A stretch of DNA of 64,000 bases from SKLM01 sp964450435 (GTDB lineage Bacteria > Chloroflexota > Anaerolineae > B4-G1). A program made the position numbers and the translations under genes. Below, piece by piece: positions 34,243-43,221 of the stretch (positions within the stretch are counted from its first letter, which is position 1; each line of letters begins with the position of its first letter). The stretch covers positions 1 through 64,000 of the forward strand of contig CAYVCX010000001.1 in NCBI GenBank assembly GCA_964450435.1, in the 5' to 3' direction. The notes beneath the pieces are model-generated. The model did no database searches and had not been told where the DNA came from. It saw nothing but the letters and a program-made list of their open reading frames with translations.

Positions 34243-34962
34243 ATGGAGCCGCTGATTCGTGGCGCGGGTGAGCTGGGCATCAGCCTGAGCGATCATCACC
34301 TGGCGGCGTTCACCACGTGCTACGAGGCGTTGGTGGAGTGGAACGAGCGCTTCAATCTGACGGCCATCATCGACTGGGAGGCCGTATTGATACGCCATTT
34401 CCTCGACTCCCTCTCCTGTCTCAAGGCTGTTCCCCCTTCGGAGCTATCGGCCGGGGCTCGGGTCATTGACGTGGGGACGGGGGCGGGCTATCCCGGCATA
34501 CCCCTGAAGATCGTCTGCCCGGGTCTGCGATTGACGCTGCTGGAGGCAACCCACAAGAAGGTAACCTTCCTGGAGCATCTGATCAGCGAGTTGCGCTTGA
34601 ATGACGTCCGGGCGGTCCACGCCAGATCCGAGGAGCTGGGTCAAGAGCCGGCTCACAGGGAGCAGTATGACTGGGCGCTGGCTCGGGCCGTCGCCAAGAT
34701 GCCAACCCTGGCGGAATACCTCCTGCCGCTGGTGCGGATCGGCGGCGCGACGCTGGCCCAGAAGGGCCAGGATGCCCCCGCGGAGGTGCACGATGCCCGC
34801 CACGCGATCTCCGCGCTGGGGGGCGAGGTGCGCCAGTTGGTGCCCGTAGAGCTCCGGGGGCTCGCGGAAACCCGCTACCTGGTCGTGGTCGACAAGGTAG
34901 CCTCCACGCCGGAGAGGTACCCGCGCCGACCGGGCATACCGGACAAGCGTCCTTTGACGTAG
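34243..34962 (+). CDS. rsmG: 16S rRNA (guanine-N7)-methyltransferase RsmG
   Basis: Methylates the conserved G527-equivalent of 16S rRNA using S-adenosylmethionine. The 239-residue protein has the family's WNERFNLTAI, the SAM-binding VIDVGTGAGYPGIPLKI and a C-terminal K in LAQKGQ. ATG at 34243 is preferred: GGAG lies eight bases upstream, and the promoter -10 at 34176-34181 rules out longer versions; ATG at 34210 is the only alternative downstream of the promoter. It stands alone, convergent with recF, and has no gidA neighbour. Confidence 0.95.
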   Translation: MEPLIRGAGELGISLSDHHLAAFTTCYEALVEWNERFNLTAIIDWEAVLIRHFLDSLSCLKAVPPSELSAGARVIDVGTGAGYPGIPLKIVCPGLRLTLLEATHKKVTFLEHLISELRLNDVRAVHARSEELGQEPAHREQYDWALARAVAKMPTLAEYLLPLVRIGGATLAQKGQDAPAEVHDARHAISALGGEVRQLVPVELRGLAETRYLVVVDKVASTPERYPRRPGIPDKRPLT

Positions 34963-35006
34963 GGTGGCAGCCTCCTCGAGCCCGAGGCAGGTTGCAGGCT
35001 TGCGGC

Positions 35007-36239
35007 CTAGCGCCTGCGCACGATTCCCGCAGCTACCCTCAACACCACTGCTGCCTCCACGAACTCGGCGCTGAACATCTCCGGATCCGTGGCGGTGACA
35101 ATGGCCTGTTCCACGTTGTTAACCTGCTTGAGCAGGTAAGCGCGGCGGTCCCGATCGAGCTCCGCCAGGACCTCATCGAGCAGAAGGACCGGGGTCTCCT
35201 GAGTCTCATCGTGCATCCACCTCAGCTCTGCCAGCTTCAGCGACAACACTGCTGTCCGCTGCTGCCCGCGGGAGCCATATGTGCCCAGGTCCACCTCGTG
35301 GGTGCCCAGCGCGGGGCTGCCGGCGATGAAGCGGATCTCGTCGCGGTGGGGACCGAAGACGGTGACTCCCCGGGGGATCTCCCTCGATCGGCGTTCCACC
35401 AGCGCCCGCCGGTAAATCTCCACCAGGTCTTCAAAGCCCACGTCGGTGGGGGGCTCTCGATTCTCCGCCAGATCCATCCCCAGCGCGCGCTTCAGCGCGG
35501 GCGGCGTGCCAGGATCGAAGTTGGGTACGTAGTCGAGCCGCAGCCACTCCTCGCCTCCCGTGAGCCGCTGATGGATGCGCTTCACGCGGACTGAGAGATC
35601 GTCCAGGAACTCGCGGCGTCGTCTGGCGATGATGACGCCGTTCCGGGCCAAAGCGCTCTCGAAGGGGGCGAGTTGGGTGGGGTTGCCGCGTTCGTCGCGC
35701 ACGTAGCGGAGGGCCGCGTTCCGCTGGCGCAGGGCCTTTGCGTAACGGCCGAGAGCGTCGCTATAGCCTCCCTCTATCTGGGAAAGGGAGTCGTTCATAT
35801 AGCGACGCCGCCCCGAGGGCGATCCCGAGACCAGGTCAACGTCTTGGGGGGTGAACAGGACGACGTTGAGCTTGCCGCTCAGGTCTGAGCGGCGCTTCTT
35901 CGTGCGGTCGACACGGACCGTCTTCCGCAGCCGCTGGGTGCCGTTGGACAGGGTGCGCTTTTCGAGAGTTACATCGAGCTCCAGAGTGCGGTTCTCGCGC
36001 TCGACCTCGGCCCACACGCGAGCGTAGGGCAGCCCCTCATCCTCGGCCTGCCAGCGGATGAGCTCCCGATCCGAGGAGGCGAGGGGCGAAGAACCGGCAG
36101 CCAGCAGGTAGATGGCCTCCAGGAGACTCGTCTTGCCCTGAGCGTTGCCCCCGTGAAGTAGCACGGGTTGCTCGGGCAGCGTCAAGTCCAGGCGGGCGTA
36201 GTTGCGGAAGTTGGTCAGGCTCAGGTAGCGGATACGCAT
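35007..36239 (-). CDS. recF: DNA replication and repair protein RecF
   Basis: SMC-like ATPase that loads RecA at gapped DNA. The 410-residue protein starts MRIRYLSLTNFRNYARLDL, followed by Walker A GGNAQGKTS (residues 30-38), FTPQDVDLVSGSPSGRRRYMN (the ABC-type D-loop area), the signature-like YGSRGQQRTAVLSLKLAE and Walker B PVLLLDEVLAELD. Length is typical. It is not next to dnaA, dnaN or gyrB, so this is not the replication origin. A TACAAT on the minus strand ends nine bases before the ATG, suggesting a leaderless mRNA. Confidence 0.95.
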   Translation of the reverse strand: MRIRYLSLTNFRNYARLDLTLPEQPVLLHGGNAQGKTSLLEAIYLLAAGSSPLASSDRELIRWQAEDEGLPYARVWAEVERENRTLELDVTLEKRTLSNGTQRLRKTVRVDRTKKRRSDLSGKLNVVLFTPQDVDLVSGSPSGRRRYMNDSLSQIEGGYSDALGRYAKALRQRNAALRYVRDERGNPTQLAPFESALARNGVIIARRRREFLDDLSVRVKRIHQRLTGGEEWLRLDYVPNFDPGTPPALKRALGMDLAENREPPTDVGFEDLVEIYRRALVERRSREIPRGVTVFGPHRDEIRFIAGSPALGTHEVDLGTYGSRGQQRTAVLSLKLAELRWMHDETQETPVLLLDEVLAELDRDRRAYLLKQVNNVEQAIVTATDPEMFSAEFVEAAVVLRVAAGIVRRR

Positions 36240-36248
36240 GACTTCTGT

Positions 36249-36254
36249 ATTGTA
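36249..36254 (-). promoter_or_regulatory. -10 element of recF
   Basis: TACAAT on the minus strand (36254-36249) is nine bases from the recF ATG. The -35 region is weak. The distance matches the -10 before the gene at 42990. Confidence 0.45.
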
Positions 36255-36435
36255 CACGCAGCGCTGTTGTGTGGAAAGGCGGAGCAAGGCAGAACGTCAG
36301 CGCAGGTCCGGCCCAACGATCCGGATGCTGCCCAGGGCTGTTGAATCCGCGGAGACGGCTCTGCGGGCGCGATCCAGGTGTTCTGATGAGCGCGCGCCGG
36401 CAAGCGGGGACGCCGAAAGACGGGGCACGGCTGCT

Positions 36436-37389
36436 TCAAGGGCGTGCAGTGCCGGACGGATGGCTCCCCGTCATCGCCCGGGCGATCCCGGCAGCCACGC
36501 GGGCGTTGTTGACCAGCAGGGCCTCGTTGGCGCGTCGGGCTCTTCCGTTGGTCAGCTCCACGATGCGGGCCAGCAGAAAGGGCGTCAGATCTTTGCCGTG
36601 AACTCCGGCAGCCTCAGCTTCGTCGAGGGACCGTTTGATGAAGACATCGGCCTCGTCGGGGGGAAGCTCGTCCTTCTTCGGTACAGGCACGCAGACGAGG
36701 AGCGCCGCCGAAAGGTCAAGGGCAGTTCGGGTCCGTGCCAGCAGCGCCACCTCTTGAGGTGTGCGGACCGCGGCGTCGACGTTCAGGCTGGATTGACGGC
36801 TGTAGAAGGCAGGGAAGACCTCCGTGCCGTAGCCGACGACGGGGATGCCTCCAGTCTCGAGGAGTTCTCTGGTGCGGGCCAGGTCGAGGATCGCCTTGGC
36901 GCCTGAGCACACGACGGTGATGGGGATGGATCTCAGAGCCGTGATGTCGGCGGAGACGTCCTCGGGGTGGTTCCGGTGCACGCCACCGATTCCACCGGTG
37001 GCGAATACCTGGATGCCGGCCAGCCTGGCCAGGTGCATCGTCGCTGCGACGGTGGTGCCCCCGCTGACCCCCTGGGCCAGCGCCAGGGGGAGGTCCCGCA
37101 AGCTGATCTTGCGCGGCCGGGGCAGGTCGTTGGTCTGGCGGCTTCCGCCTGGCGACGCGAGGTGCCCCAGTTCGCCGGGGTCGATGCCGACACGCGGCTC
37201 ACCGTCGATCACGGCGATTATCGCGGGAAGAGCACCCTGATCGCGTACGGCGGCCTCCATGTGCCCGGCGATCTGCAGGTTGGCCGGAGGACTGAACCCG
37301 TGGGTGATGAGGGCGGACTCTAGGGCGACGATGGGCCGCCCGGCCTCAAGCGCCTCGGCGACCGCGGGGTCAAACCGCAGCGGGTTCAA
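36436..37389 (-). CDS. psuG: Pseudouridine-5'-phosphate glycosidase
   Basis: Cleaves pseudouridine 5'-phosphate reversibly to uracil and ribose 5-phosphate. The 317-residue protein shows the PsuG blocks PIVALESALITHGF, QGVSGGTTVAATMHLA, VFATGGIGGVHR and GYGTEVFPAFYSR, and the C-terminal NNARVAAGIARA. TTG at 37389 is used because the conserved sequence starts there and it overlaps the upstream stop in TTGA, a sign of translational coupling. The usual kinase partner PsuK is absent; the partner here is an M20 peptidase-like hydrolase. Confidence 0.92.
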   Translation of the reverse strand: MNPLRFDPAVAEALEAGRPIVALESALITHGFSPPANLQIAGHMEAAVRDQGALPAIIAVIDGEPRVGIDPGELGHLASPGGSRQTNDLPRPRKISLRDLPLALAQGVSGGTTVAATMHLARLAGIQVFATGGIGGVHRNHPEDVSADITALRSIPITVVCSGAKAILDLARTRELLETGGIPVVGYGTEVFPAFYSRQSSLNVDAAVRTPQEVALLARTRTALDLSAALLVCVPVPKKDELPPDEADVFIKRSLDEAEAAGVHGKDLTPFLLARIVELTNGRARRANEALLVNNARVAAGIARAMTGSHPSGTARP

Positions 37390-38585
37390 GACTGGGTCCG
37401 GCCCAGGAGCCTGAGGGCCAACTGCGCGTACACCTCCGCAGCGGCGTACACGTCGTTCAGGCGGACGTGCTCGTCGGCCGTGTGGGCGCTTGCCTCGTCG
37501 CCGGGTCCAAAGCCCACAGTGGGGATGCCAGCCTCGCCGGCTGTATAGACCCCCTCTGTCGAGAAGCCCCAGCGCGTGATCTCCGGGCGGCGCTTGAGCT
37601 GCGTCTGCGCAGATCGCACGGCAGCATCGACGAGAGGGTGGTCGGCACCAAGCACCCAGGCGGGATAGAACTGGCGAGTTCGACACGTGTATCCGGTGTA
37701 GCTGCAGGTCTCGCATTCGGTCACCACGGCCTGGGCGTCCACGCCTTCCCGTGCGATGACCCGCTGTACCTCGGAGAGAGCCTTGGTCTCGTTCTCACCC
37801 AGGGTCAGCCGTCGATCGACGATCAGCGTGCAGCGGTCAGGTATCGCGTTGCGGCTGCTGGCGCGCGACGAGATGTCGGTCACTGCCAACGTGCCCGGGC
37901 CGAGGAAGTCGTCGTCTGCCAGCTGTTCGGTGAGCATCTCCAGCCCGAATACGAGCCGCGCGGCGGCATAGATCGCGTTCTTGCCCAACTGAGGGCTGGC
38001 GGCGTGGGCCGATCGACCGTGGGCAACGATGCGCATCTCGAGCCGCCCTCGCTGTCCACGACTCACGTTGAGACCGGTCGGCTCTCCGATCACCACCCAG
38101 TCCGGCTGGATGCCGGTCTCCTCGACGAGGACACGGGTCCCCAGCCCCTCGCAACGCTCCTCCTGCACGACACAGGCTAACACGACATCGCCGTCCAGGC
38201 TGACCGCCTCGTCCTGGAGAAGCTTGGCGGCGTAAACCATGGCAGCGAGTCCGCTCTTCATGTCACAGGCCCCCAAACCGTAGAGAAGCCCGTTTTCAAC
38301 CTCAGCCCCGAGCGGGTCACGGGTCCAGGAATCTGGCGTGCTGACGCACACCGTATCCATGTGAGCGTTGAGCATCAGGGTGGGCCCGCGCCCGGAGCCG
38401 ATGCGGGAGACGACGTTTCCGATGGGATCGACCTCAACCCTGGGCAGCCCGAGGGCCTCCATCTCCTCCACGACACGCTGTGCCAGAGCTCCCTCCTCAG
38501 TGGAGGGACTCGGGATGCGAATGAGGTCGCGGAGGAAGGACACCAGGCTCTTCTGATCTTCTGTGGGCAATCTGAATCGCTTCAT
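37386..38585 (-). CDS. M20-family hydrolase (YgeY-like)
   Basis: A 399-residue zinc hydrolase of the M20 peptidase/ArgE group. Metal-binding residues are clear: H and D in LNAHMDTVCV, D in GLGACDMKSGLAAM, the catalytic EE of VVQEERCEG, E in VIGEPTGL and H near the C-terminus (SAHTADEHVRLNDV). RGQRGRLEMRIVAHGRSAHA begins the dimerisation domain. The sequence resembles the YgeY branch, which is linked to selenium and purine catabolism genes elsewhere; its substrate is unknown. It shares four bases with psuG, so the pair may work in nucleoside breakdown. Confidence 0.85.
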   Translation of the reverse strand: MKRFRLPTEDQKSLVSFLRDLIRIPSPSTEEGALAQRVVEEMEALGLPRVEVDPIGNVVSRIGSGRGPTLMLNAHMDTVCVSTPDSWTRDPLGAEVENGLLYGLGACDMKSGLAAMVYAAKLLQDEAVSLDGDVVLACVVQEERCEGLGTRVLVEETGIQPDWVVIGEPTGLNVSRGQRGRLEMRIVAHGRSAHAASPQLGKNAIYAAARLVFGLEMLTEQLADDDFLGPGTLAVTDISSRASSRNAIPDRCTLIVDRRLTLGENETKALSEVQRVIAREGVDAQAVVTECETCSYTGYTCRTRQFYPAWVLGADHPLVDAAVRSAQTQLKRRPEITRWGFSTEGVYTAGEAGIPTVGFGPGDEASAHTADEHVRLNDVYAAAEVYAQLALRLLGRTQS

Positions 38586-38720
38586 GGGTTGACTGGCACG
38601 TCGGATGATCTGCTAGTGGTATCGAAGGAAGATGATACTACGAATTGAACTGTCGGACAAGTGGCCAAGGACGTGGGCCCCGGCTCGATGCGATGGGCGG
38701 CTCCCTCGAGGCAGTCAGAC

Positions 38721-38748
38721 TTGACGTCAGGGCAGGGTATGCTAATAT
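38721..38748 (+). promoter_or_regulatory. Promoter upstream of rnj leader
   Basis: TTGACG (38721-38726), 16-base spacer, TGC-TAATAT (TAATAT at 38743-38748). Transcription would begin near 38755, 177 bases before the rnj start. Confidence 0.7.
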
Positions 38749-38754
38749 AGGTGC

Positions 38755-38895
38755 AGCCGACCGAGTTGGTTGGATACGTCCAGATCAGGTGGAACCGAGT
38801 GCACCTCCGAGCCCAGGCGCGGGCTGTGTCGTATACTTGCATCGACCGAGGATTTTGGTCGGAGCCCCAGCCGGGTGGTCGGCAGGTGTTTTTTT
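38755..38895 (+). ncRNA. Structured leader or small RNA ending in a T-run
   Basis: From the predicted start to seven T (38889-38895) is 141 bases. GCCGACC (38756-38762) can pair with GGTCGGC (38877-38883), closing a set of hairpins: TGGA/TCCA around TACG, AGGTG/CACCT, AGCCC/GGGCT and CGACC (38843-38847)/GGTCG (38857-38861). The two CGACC and two GGTCG copies allow competing pairings, as in attenuators. It may be a regulated terminator before rnj or a separate small RNA. No known riboswitch class matches. Confidence 0.45.
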
Positions 38896-38931
38896 GTGGA
38901 AGAATAGTTCAGTGATAGAGAGGTAAAGAAG

Positions 38932-40584
38932 ATGGCAGAACAGTTACGCGTCGTCCCCCTGGGCGGTCTGGGGGAGGTCGGCAAGAACATGATGAGTATC
39001 GAATACGGTGACGATATCCTGGTAGTGGATGCGGGCATTATGTTCCCGCAGACGGGAATGCTGGGGATCGACTATATTATCCCTGATTGGGAATACTTGC
39101 GGGATAAGAAGGACAGGGTGCGAGCCGCCATCATCACCCACGGTCATATGGATCACATCGGGGCGCTATCGTACTTCCTGGAGGAGTTCGACGTGCCCTT
39201 GTACGCGACGCGGCTCACTCGCGGACTGATTGAGGTTCAGCTCAACCAGCGGCACATGCTGAATGGGACGACGCTGCACACGATGTCGCCGCGCGATGAG
39301 CTCGAGATCGGCCCGTTCAAGGTGGAGCCGTATCACGTCTGTCATTCCATCCCAGACACGGTGGGGCTTGGCATCACGACGCCCGCAGGGCTGATCGTGC
39401 ACAGTGGCGACTTCAAGTTCGACCACACTCCGGTAGACGGGTGGCCCACCGACTACGCCAAGCTGGCAGAGTTCACCAATCGCGGCGTGTTGCTGCTGAT
39501 GTCTGACAGCACCAACGCCGACACCCCGGGCAGAACAAAGTCGGAGGCAGCGCTCTACGACGCTTTTCACCAGATTATGCGCGAGGCGCCGGGACGATTG
39601 ATCGTGGCGACTTTCGCGTCCCTGATATCCCGCGTTCAACAGGTCGTCGACGTGGCAGGGGAGTATGATCGAAAGATTGCCGTCGCCGGTAGGAGCATGG
39701 TTGCAAATACGGCGATGGCGCGTGAGCTAGGGTACCTCGACATCCCGGACGAGATGATGGTCGACCTCCGCGAGATCGACCGCCTTCCGCCAGAGGAAGT
39801 TGTGATCATGGCGACGGGGGCACAAGGAGAGCCTATGGCGGTCCTGAACCGGCTGGCCACGGGACGCCACTACGCTCTGGAAGTCCAGGATGGGGATACA
39901 GTCGTGCTTTCGTCCCACACGATTCCGGGGAATGAGGAGATGATCCACGAGGTCATCAACCGCCTGTTCCAGAGAGGGGCTGACGTGTACTACGATCCGG
40001 TGGCGGATGTGCACGTTTCGGGCCACGCCAGCCAGGAAGAGCAGAAGATGCTCATCAACATGCTCCATCCTCGCTATCTTCTGCCCATCCATGGGGAGTT
40101 ACGGCACCTCAAGCAGCACGGGAAGATCGCGCAGGAGCTGGGGATCCCTAAGCAGAATATCGCTGCGGTGGAGAACGGCTACGTGCTGGAGTTCAAGGAT
40201 GGGCAGATGGAGATCGGCGGGCGCGTGCCCGGCGGCTACGTCTATGTGGATGGCACTATGGTGGGGGAGATCGGCCCGCGGGTGATGCAGCAGAGGAGTG
40301 AACTGGGGGATGCCGGTTTCGTCACGGCTGTGGTTCCCTTTAACCCTAGAACAGGGACGCCGGCCGGCCAGCCACGGATCATCACCAAGGGATTCGTGTT
40401 CAAGCCCGAGGCAGGGGATCTGCTGACGCGGGCCCAGGACGTCGTTCGGTCCGCCGCGACGGTGGAGGCCGGCACGAAGCCGGCTGACGTCGAGAAGAAG
40501 ATTGAGCGAGCACTCTTCGATTTCCTGCGCCGAGAGACGCGGCGTGAGCCGGTGGTGACCTCGGCGGTGGTCGACATCACGTAA
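38932..40584 (+). CDS. rnj: Ribonuclease J
   Basis: Metallo-beta-lactamase/beta-CASP ribonuclease with 5' exonuclease and endonuclease activity, central to mRNA decay. The 550-residue protein has VVPLGGLGEVGKNMM at the start, the metal site HGHMDHIG (H70, H72, D74, H75), a metal-binding histidine in PYHVCHSIPD, SGDFKFDHTP, the beta-CASP segment VIMATGAQGEPMAVL and the LSSHTIPGNE motif, VHVSGHASQEE and the C-terminal domain. GAGAGGTAAAGAAG precedes the ATG. The unusual leader RNA upstream suggests regulated expression. Confidence 0.96.
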   Translation: MAEQLRVVPLGGLGEVGKNMMSIEYGDDILVVDAGIMFPQTGMLGIDYIIPDWEYLRDKKDRVRAAIITHGHMDHIGALSYFLEEFDVPLYATRLTRGLIEVQLNQRHMLNGTTLHTMSPRDELEIGPFKVEPYHVCHSIPDTVGLGITTPAGLIVHSGDFKFDHTPVDGWPTDYAKLAEFTNRGVLLLMSDSTNADTPGRTKSEAALYDAFHQIMREAPGRLIVATFASLISRVQQVVDVAGEYDRKIAVAGRSMVANTAMARELGYLDIPDEMMVDLREIDRLPPEEVVIMATGAQGEPMAVLNRLATGRHYALEVQDGDTVVLSSHTIPGNEEMIHEVINRLFQRGADVYYDPVADVHVSGHASQEEQKMLINMLHPRYLLPIHGELRHLKQHGKIAQELGIPKQNIAAVENGYVLEFKDGQMEIGGRVPGGYVYVDGTMVGEIGPRVMQQRSELGDAGFVTAVVPFNPRTGTPAGQPRIITKGFVFKPEAGDLLTRAQDVVRSAATVEAGTKPADVEKKIERALFDFLRRETRREPVVTSAVVDIT

Positions 40585-41280
40585 TCGGCCCTGGGTGTGC
40601 AGAGGGCCAGCGCCGACGGGCCGGTGAGTTAGCACGTCGGGGGCCTGTCGGCCGGACAGCGGCAGGCTCCCGGGCAACGTATGTCTCGGCGACGCGCACG
40701 CGCAGCCGAGCAGAGTAGAAGGCCTCAAGACACAGGCTTCCTCAGTTCATCACCCTCGTCTACCCAGCATATCTCGTCCAGCGTATTGCGTGTGAGCGAC
40801 CTGGCTCTGAGCGTGTCGGTGGCAACGAGAACTTGCTGTTTCCACGCCTGGGGATCGTGTGCCAGGTCTATGTGAGGCGGTTGGAAGAGACGGCTTGAGC
40901 CAGTCTGAGCGTGGACCGCTGGCCCGGGAGCTCTTACGCTCTTAGGTCGTCTCTAGGACGCGCTATCGGATACTCTTGTGTGGGGGAGAGGCGCGATCTT
41001 GATGGCGCGGGTCGTCTCCCCTCCGCTTGTCCTGGGGTATGGTGGGATGTTCGTGACCGTGTTCTTCACGATGCGGACCGGTCTGGCGCTGACTGCCATT
41101 GGGACGCCGGACAGTTCCCATGCCTTGTGACGGGGTCCGCGACCGATGAGACGCACAAGATCTTGTCGAGCTGCGGCCGGCATGAAACCTGCCCCACTCC
41201 GTCCACCGGGACGGACAATCGATGGGCTCGGTACGTCGGTCGCTCTTCCACTGTCGTTGGTTCCTCAGCGGAGCTCGCGG
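40585..41280. other. Intergenic region, no confident gene
   Basis: About 700 bp between the converging rnj and XPB-N-like genes. The sequence is GC-rich with several short inverted repeats after rnj (about 40640-40670) but no clear terminator. Only the small frame at 41002-41130 is worth noting. Confidence 0.5.
41002..41130 (+). CDS. Possible 42-residue small membrane protein
   Basis: ATG at 41002 follows GGGGGAGAGG at about ten bases and opens a 42-codon frame ending at 41130. Residues 8-36 are hydrophobic (PPLVLGYGGMFVTVFF, then TGLALTAIG), with one arginine inside, so it could be a single-pass membrane peptide. There is no neighbour or promoter to support it, and such frames arise by chance. 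Confidence 0.22.
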   Translation: MARVVSPPLVLGYGGMFVTVFFTMRTGLALTAIGTPDSSHAL

Positions 41281-42990
41281 TCACCCCTGGCTGCTGCCGT
41301 CCTCATCTAGGCCGGTGACCTGGGGCAGGAGCCCCATCTCCTCCAGGCCGGCGATGACCTTCGACCAGTCTCGCTCGCGTACAAGGGCCGTCGTGGGCCC
41401 GAGTCGTTCCTGAACGAGACGGCCCACGGGGCGGGACGCCAGGGCCCGGCTCATCAGCTCCTCGCTGGAGAGGCGTAGGAGAACGGCGCGCTCCAGCCAG
41501 GCCTCCGTCCCACGGGCGTCCCAGCGGGTCAGGGCATCCTCCAGCAGGCGAGGTATAGGCGCATCGCACGCCTCAGCCAGGAACTCGAGGACGCGGGTGA
41601 CCGAGATGCCCTGCCGGCGCGCACGCTCCAATGAACGCGGCGTCAGACGATAGGTGAAGCGATCGCCGGACTGGAGCCAATCGGCGACGCGGGCGATCTG
41701 AAAGCGCTGGTAGCGGCGTGCGGCGGGGATGGACAGCTGGAAGCCGGATCGCAGACGAGGTGCAGATGGTTTGGCTGGGGACGGAGGGGCGGCGAGATCG
41801 AGGATCGCCGCTCCAGCTTCGGTGAGGCGGAACGGTGTCGGCCGCCGGGCAGTCTGGTGAGATCCCAAATCGACCACACCCAGCCAGGCCATCGGCTGCG
41901 TGATCAAGTAGCGGATGAGCCTCCCCTCGACCGCGTCCCAGCTCCCGAAGCCGGAGAGATAGTTGCCGGTCTCTGTGTCTCGAATGTACCAGGTTTCGTA
42001 ATCGCCGTCGGGCCGCTGGAAATCCGGCTCGGACTGTTTGACGGCGGCAATGAAATCATTGAGGTAGTACCAGGCCTCCGGAGCGCAGGCACTCAGGTGG
42101 TGCAGGATGGCTGTCCGTGCCAGGGTAGGGTCGTTGCGCCAGGCGCCCGTATCCTCGGGTTGGAGCGAGGGAACGTGAAACAGGTCGTTCCAGGTGGGAT
42201 CGTCACGCCAGGTCTCGACCATCGTGCGCCGCTGGTGAAAGGCGTCGCCCTGCAGCCAGGTGGTGATGGACTCCGGTTCGAGACGCAGACGACCTGTGTC
42301 TTGCTCCACCAGCCATCCGATAGACACAGCGAGATGGCCCAGGAAGGCGAAGCACCGAGGATTGCGAATGCGCAGTTGCTGTAGAAGGCGTTTCTTGTGT
42401 CGCTCAGGCCAGCGACGGCCGGCAATGAGCCGCGGCCGCTCGTTCTGGACGTAGGACAGGAGCGTACAGGCGTCGTCGAGAAGGTGGTCGGCGGTCGAGA
42501 GGACAGCAGGCGGTGCGGGTACGGACTCGAGAGCGATATGGGATGCTCCAGCATCCGGCGGCGGCAGATGAGCCTGAATCTCCGAGGGAATGAAGACCGC
42601 CTCATAGGCGCCATCGGGTCCCTGCTCAAAGCTACGGAAGATCAACCCCCGGTACCAGAGCCCCTCAGCAGGCGAGATTGGGTCATTCCAGGGCTGCTCT
42701 CGCTCCATCCTCCCGGGGCCCATGGCGCGGATGTCGCCCCACTGGCGCGCGAAGATGCGCTGCGGCATGTACCCGTCAGAGGCGTGCAGGGCGCGCAGAG
42801 CTCGACGTTCCTCCTCAGGCAGCGCCTGGCGGACGCGGCCGACGGTCTCCGGGTCGTCCATGGCTTCTGCCAACTCCAGCGCTGCTTCTCGCTGGCGGCT
42901 GGTGGTCAGTTCGACGCCCCAGAAACCGGCGATAACGCGCAGCCGGACCAGGTAGGTGTCGAGCAGACACTGACGGAGAAGAAGAGGCAT
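41281..42990 (-). CDS. XPB/Ssl2 N-terminal-like domain protein, no helicase
   Basis: A 569-residue protein starting MPLLLRQCLLDTYLVRLRVIA. The body is a series of helical and winged-helix-like modules resembling the stand-alone 'helicase conserved C-terminal, XPB/Ssl2-like' family found in actinobacteria and Chloroflexota; no Walker motifs are present. FRLTEAGAAILDLA and RYQRFQIARVADW lie in the central part, and FTYRLTPRSLERARRQGISV followed by VLEFLAEACDAPIP is the most typical block (residues about 450-490). Its role is unknown, perhaps DNA binding. TATAAT nine bases before the ATG suggests leaderless transcription. Confidence 0.72.
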   Translation of the reverse strand: MPLLLRQCLLDTYLVRLRVIAGFWGVELTTSRQREAALELAEAMDDPETVGRVRQALPEEERRALRALHASDGYMPQRIFARQWGDIRAMGPGRMEREQPWNDPISPAEGLWYRGLIFRSFEQGPDGAYEAVFIPSEIQAHLPPPDAGASHIALESVPAPPAVLSTADHLLDDACTLLSYVQNERPRLIAGRRWPERHKKRLLQQLRIRNPRCFAFLGHLAVSIGWLVEQDTGRLRLEPESITTWLQGDAFHQRRTMVETWRDDPTWNDLFHVPSLQPEDTGAWRNDPTLARTAILHHLSACAPEAWYYLNDFIAAVKQSEPDFQRPDGDYETWYIRDTETGNYLSGFGSWDAVEGRLIRYLITQPMAWLGVVDLGSHQTARRPTPFRLTEAGAAILDLAAPPSPAKPSAPRLRSGFQLSIPAARRYQRFQIARVADWLQSGDRFTYRLTPRSLERARRQGISVTRVLEFLAEACDAPIPRLLEDALTRWDARGTEAWLERAVLLRLSSEELMSRALASRPVGRLVQERLGPTTALVRERDWSKVIAGLEEMGLLPQVTGLDEDGSSQG

Positions 42991-42999
42991 GGTGACTCT

Positions 43000-43029
43000 A
43001 TTATACAGCGACGGATGACCAATTGACAA
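43000..43029 (-). promoter_or_regulatory. Promoter of the XPB-N-like gene, leaderless
   Basis: On the minus strand, TTGTCA (43029-43024), 18-base spacer, TATAAT (43005-43000). The ATG at 42990 comes nine bases later. Confidence 0.65.
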
Positions 43030-43152
43030 TCGCAGTCGCAGCCGCGCGGTGCTGCGGGCTGCCTGCTGGACGGTGCGTCGACACGAAGCTATGGGCCAGC
43101 GACACGGGCGCCGCAAGCAATTACCGGCACAGGGGGGTGTGCGGCTTGCTGG

Positions 43153-43180
43153 TTGCAGATGCGGTCAGGAGGACTATAAT
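43153..43180 (+). promoter_or_regulatory. Promoter of the DUF1232/GH25 gene pair
   Basis: TTGCAG (43153-43158), 16-base spacer, TATAAT (43175-43180). Leader of about 35 bases to the ATG at 43222, with GGAGAGGAGGAG as ribosome site. Confidence 0.65.
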
Positions 43181-43221
43181 TCGAAGATGACGACCCGCGT
43201 CTACTTGCTGGAGAGGAGGAG

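Larger units (their letters stand above)
38586..38931. other. Promoter and RNA leader region of rnj
   Basis: The 346 bp between the divergent hydrolase and rnj genes hold the rnj promoter and a structured, terminator-ended leader, described separately. No protein gene was found. Confidence 0.6.

Noticed and set aside
35007..36239. recF as a marker of the replication origin
   Set aside because: No dnaA, dnaN or gyrB next to it, and no DnaA-box cluster was noticed.
38785..38800. T-box-like sequence AGGTGGAACCGAG in the rnj leader
   Set aside because: A T-box needs a long specifier stem upstream; only about 30 bases separate it from the predicted transcript start.
38756..38883. tRNA-like seven-pair closing stem
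   Set aside because: The span is too long, and there is no T-arm sequence or anticodon arm.
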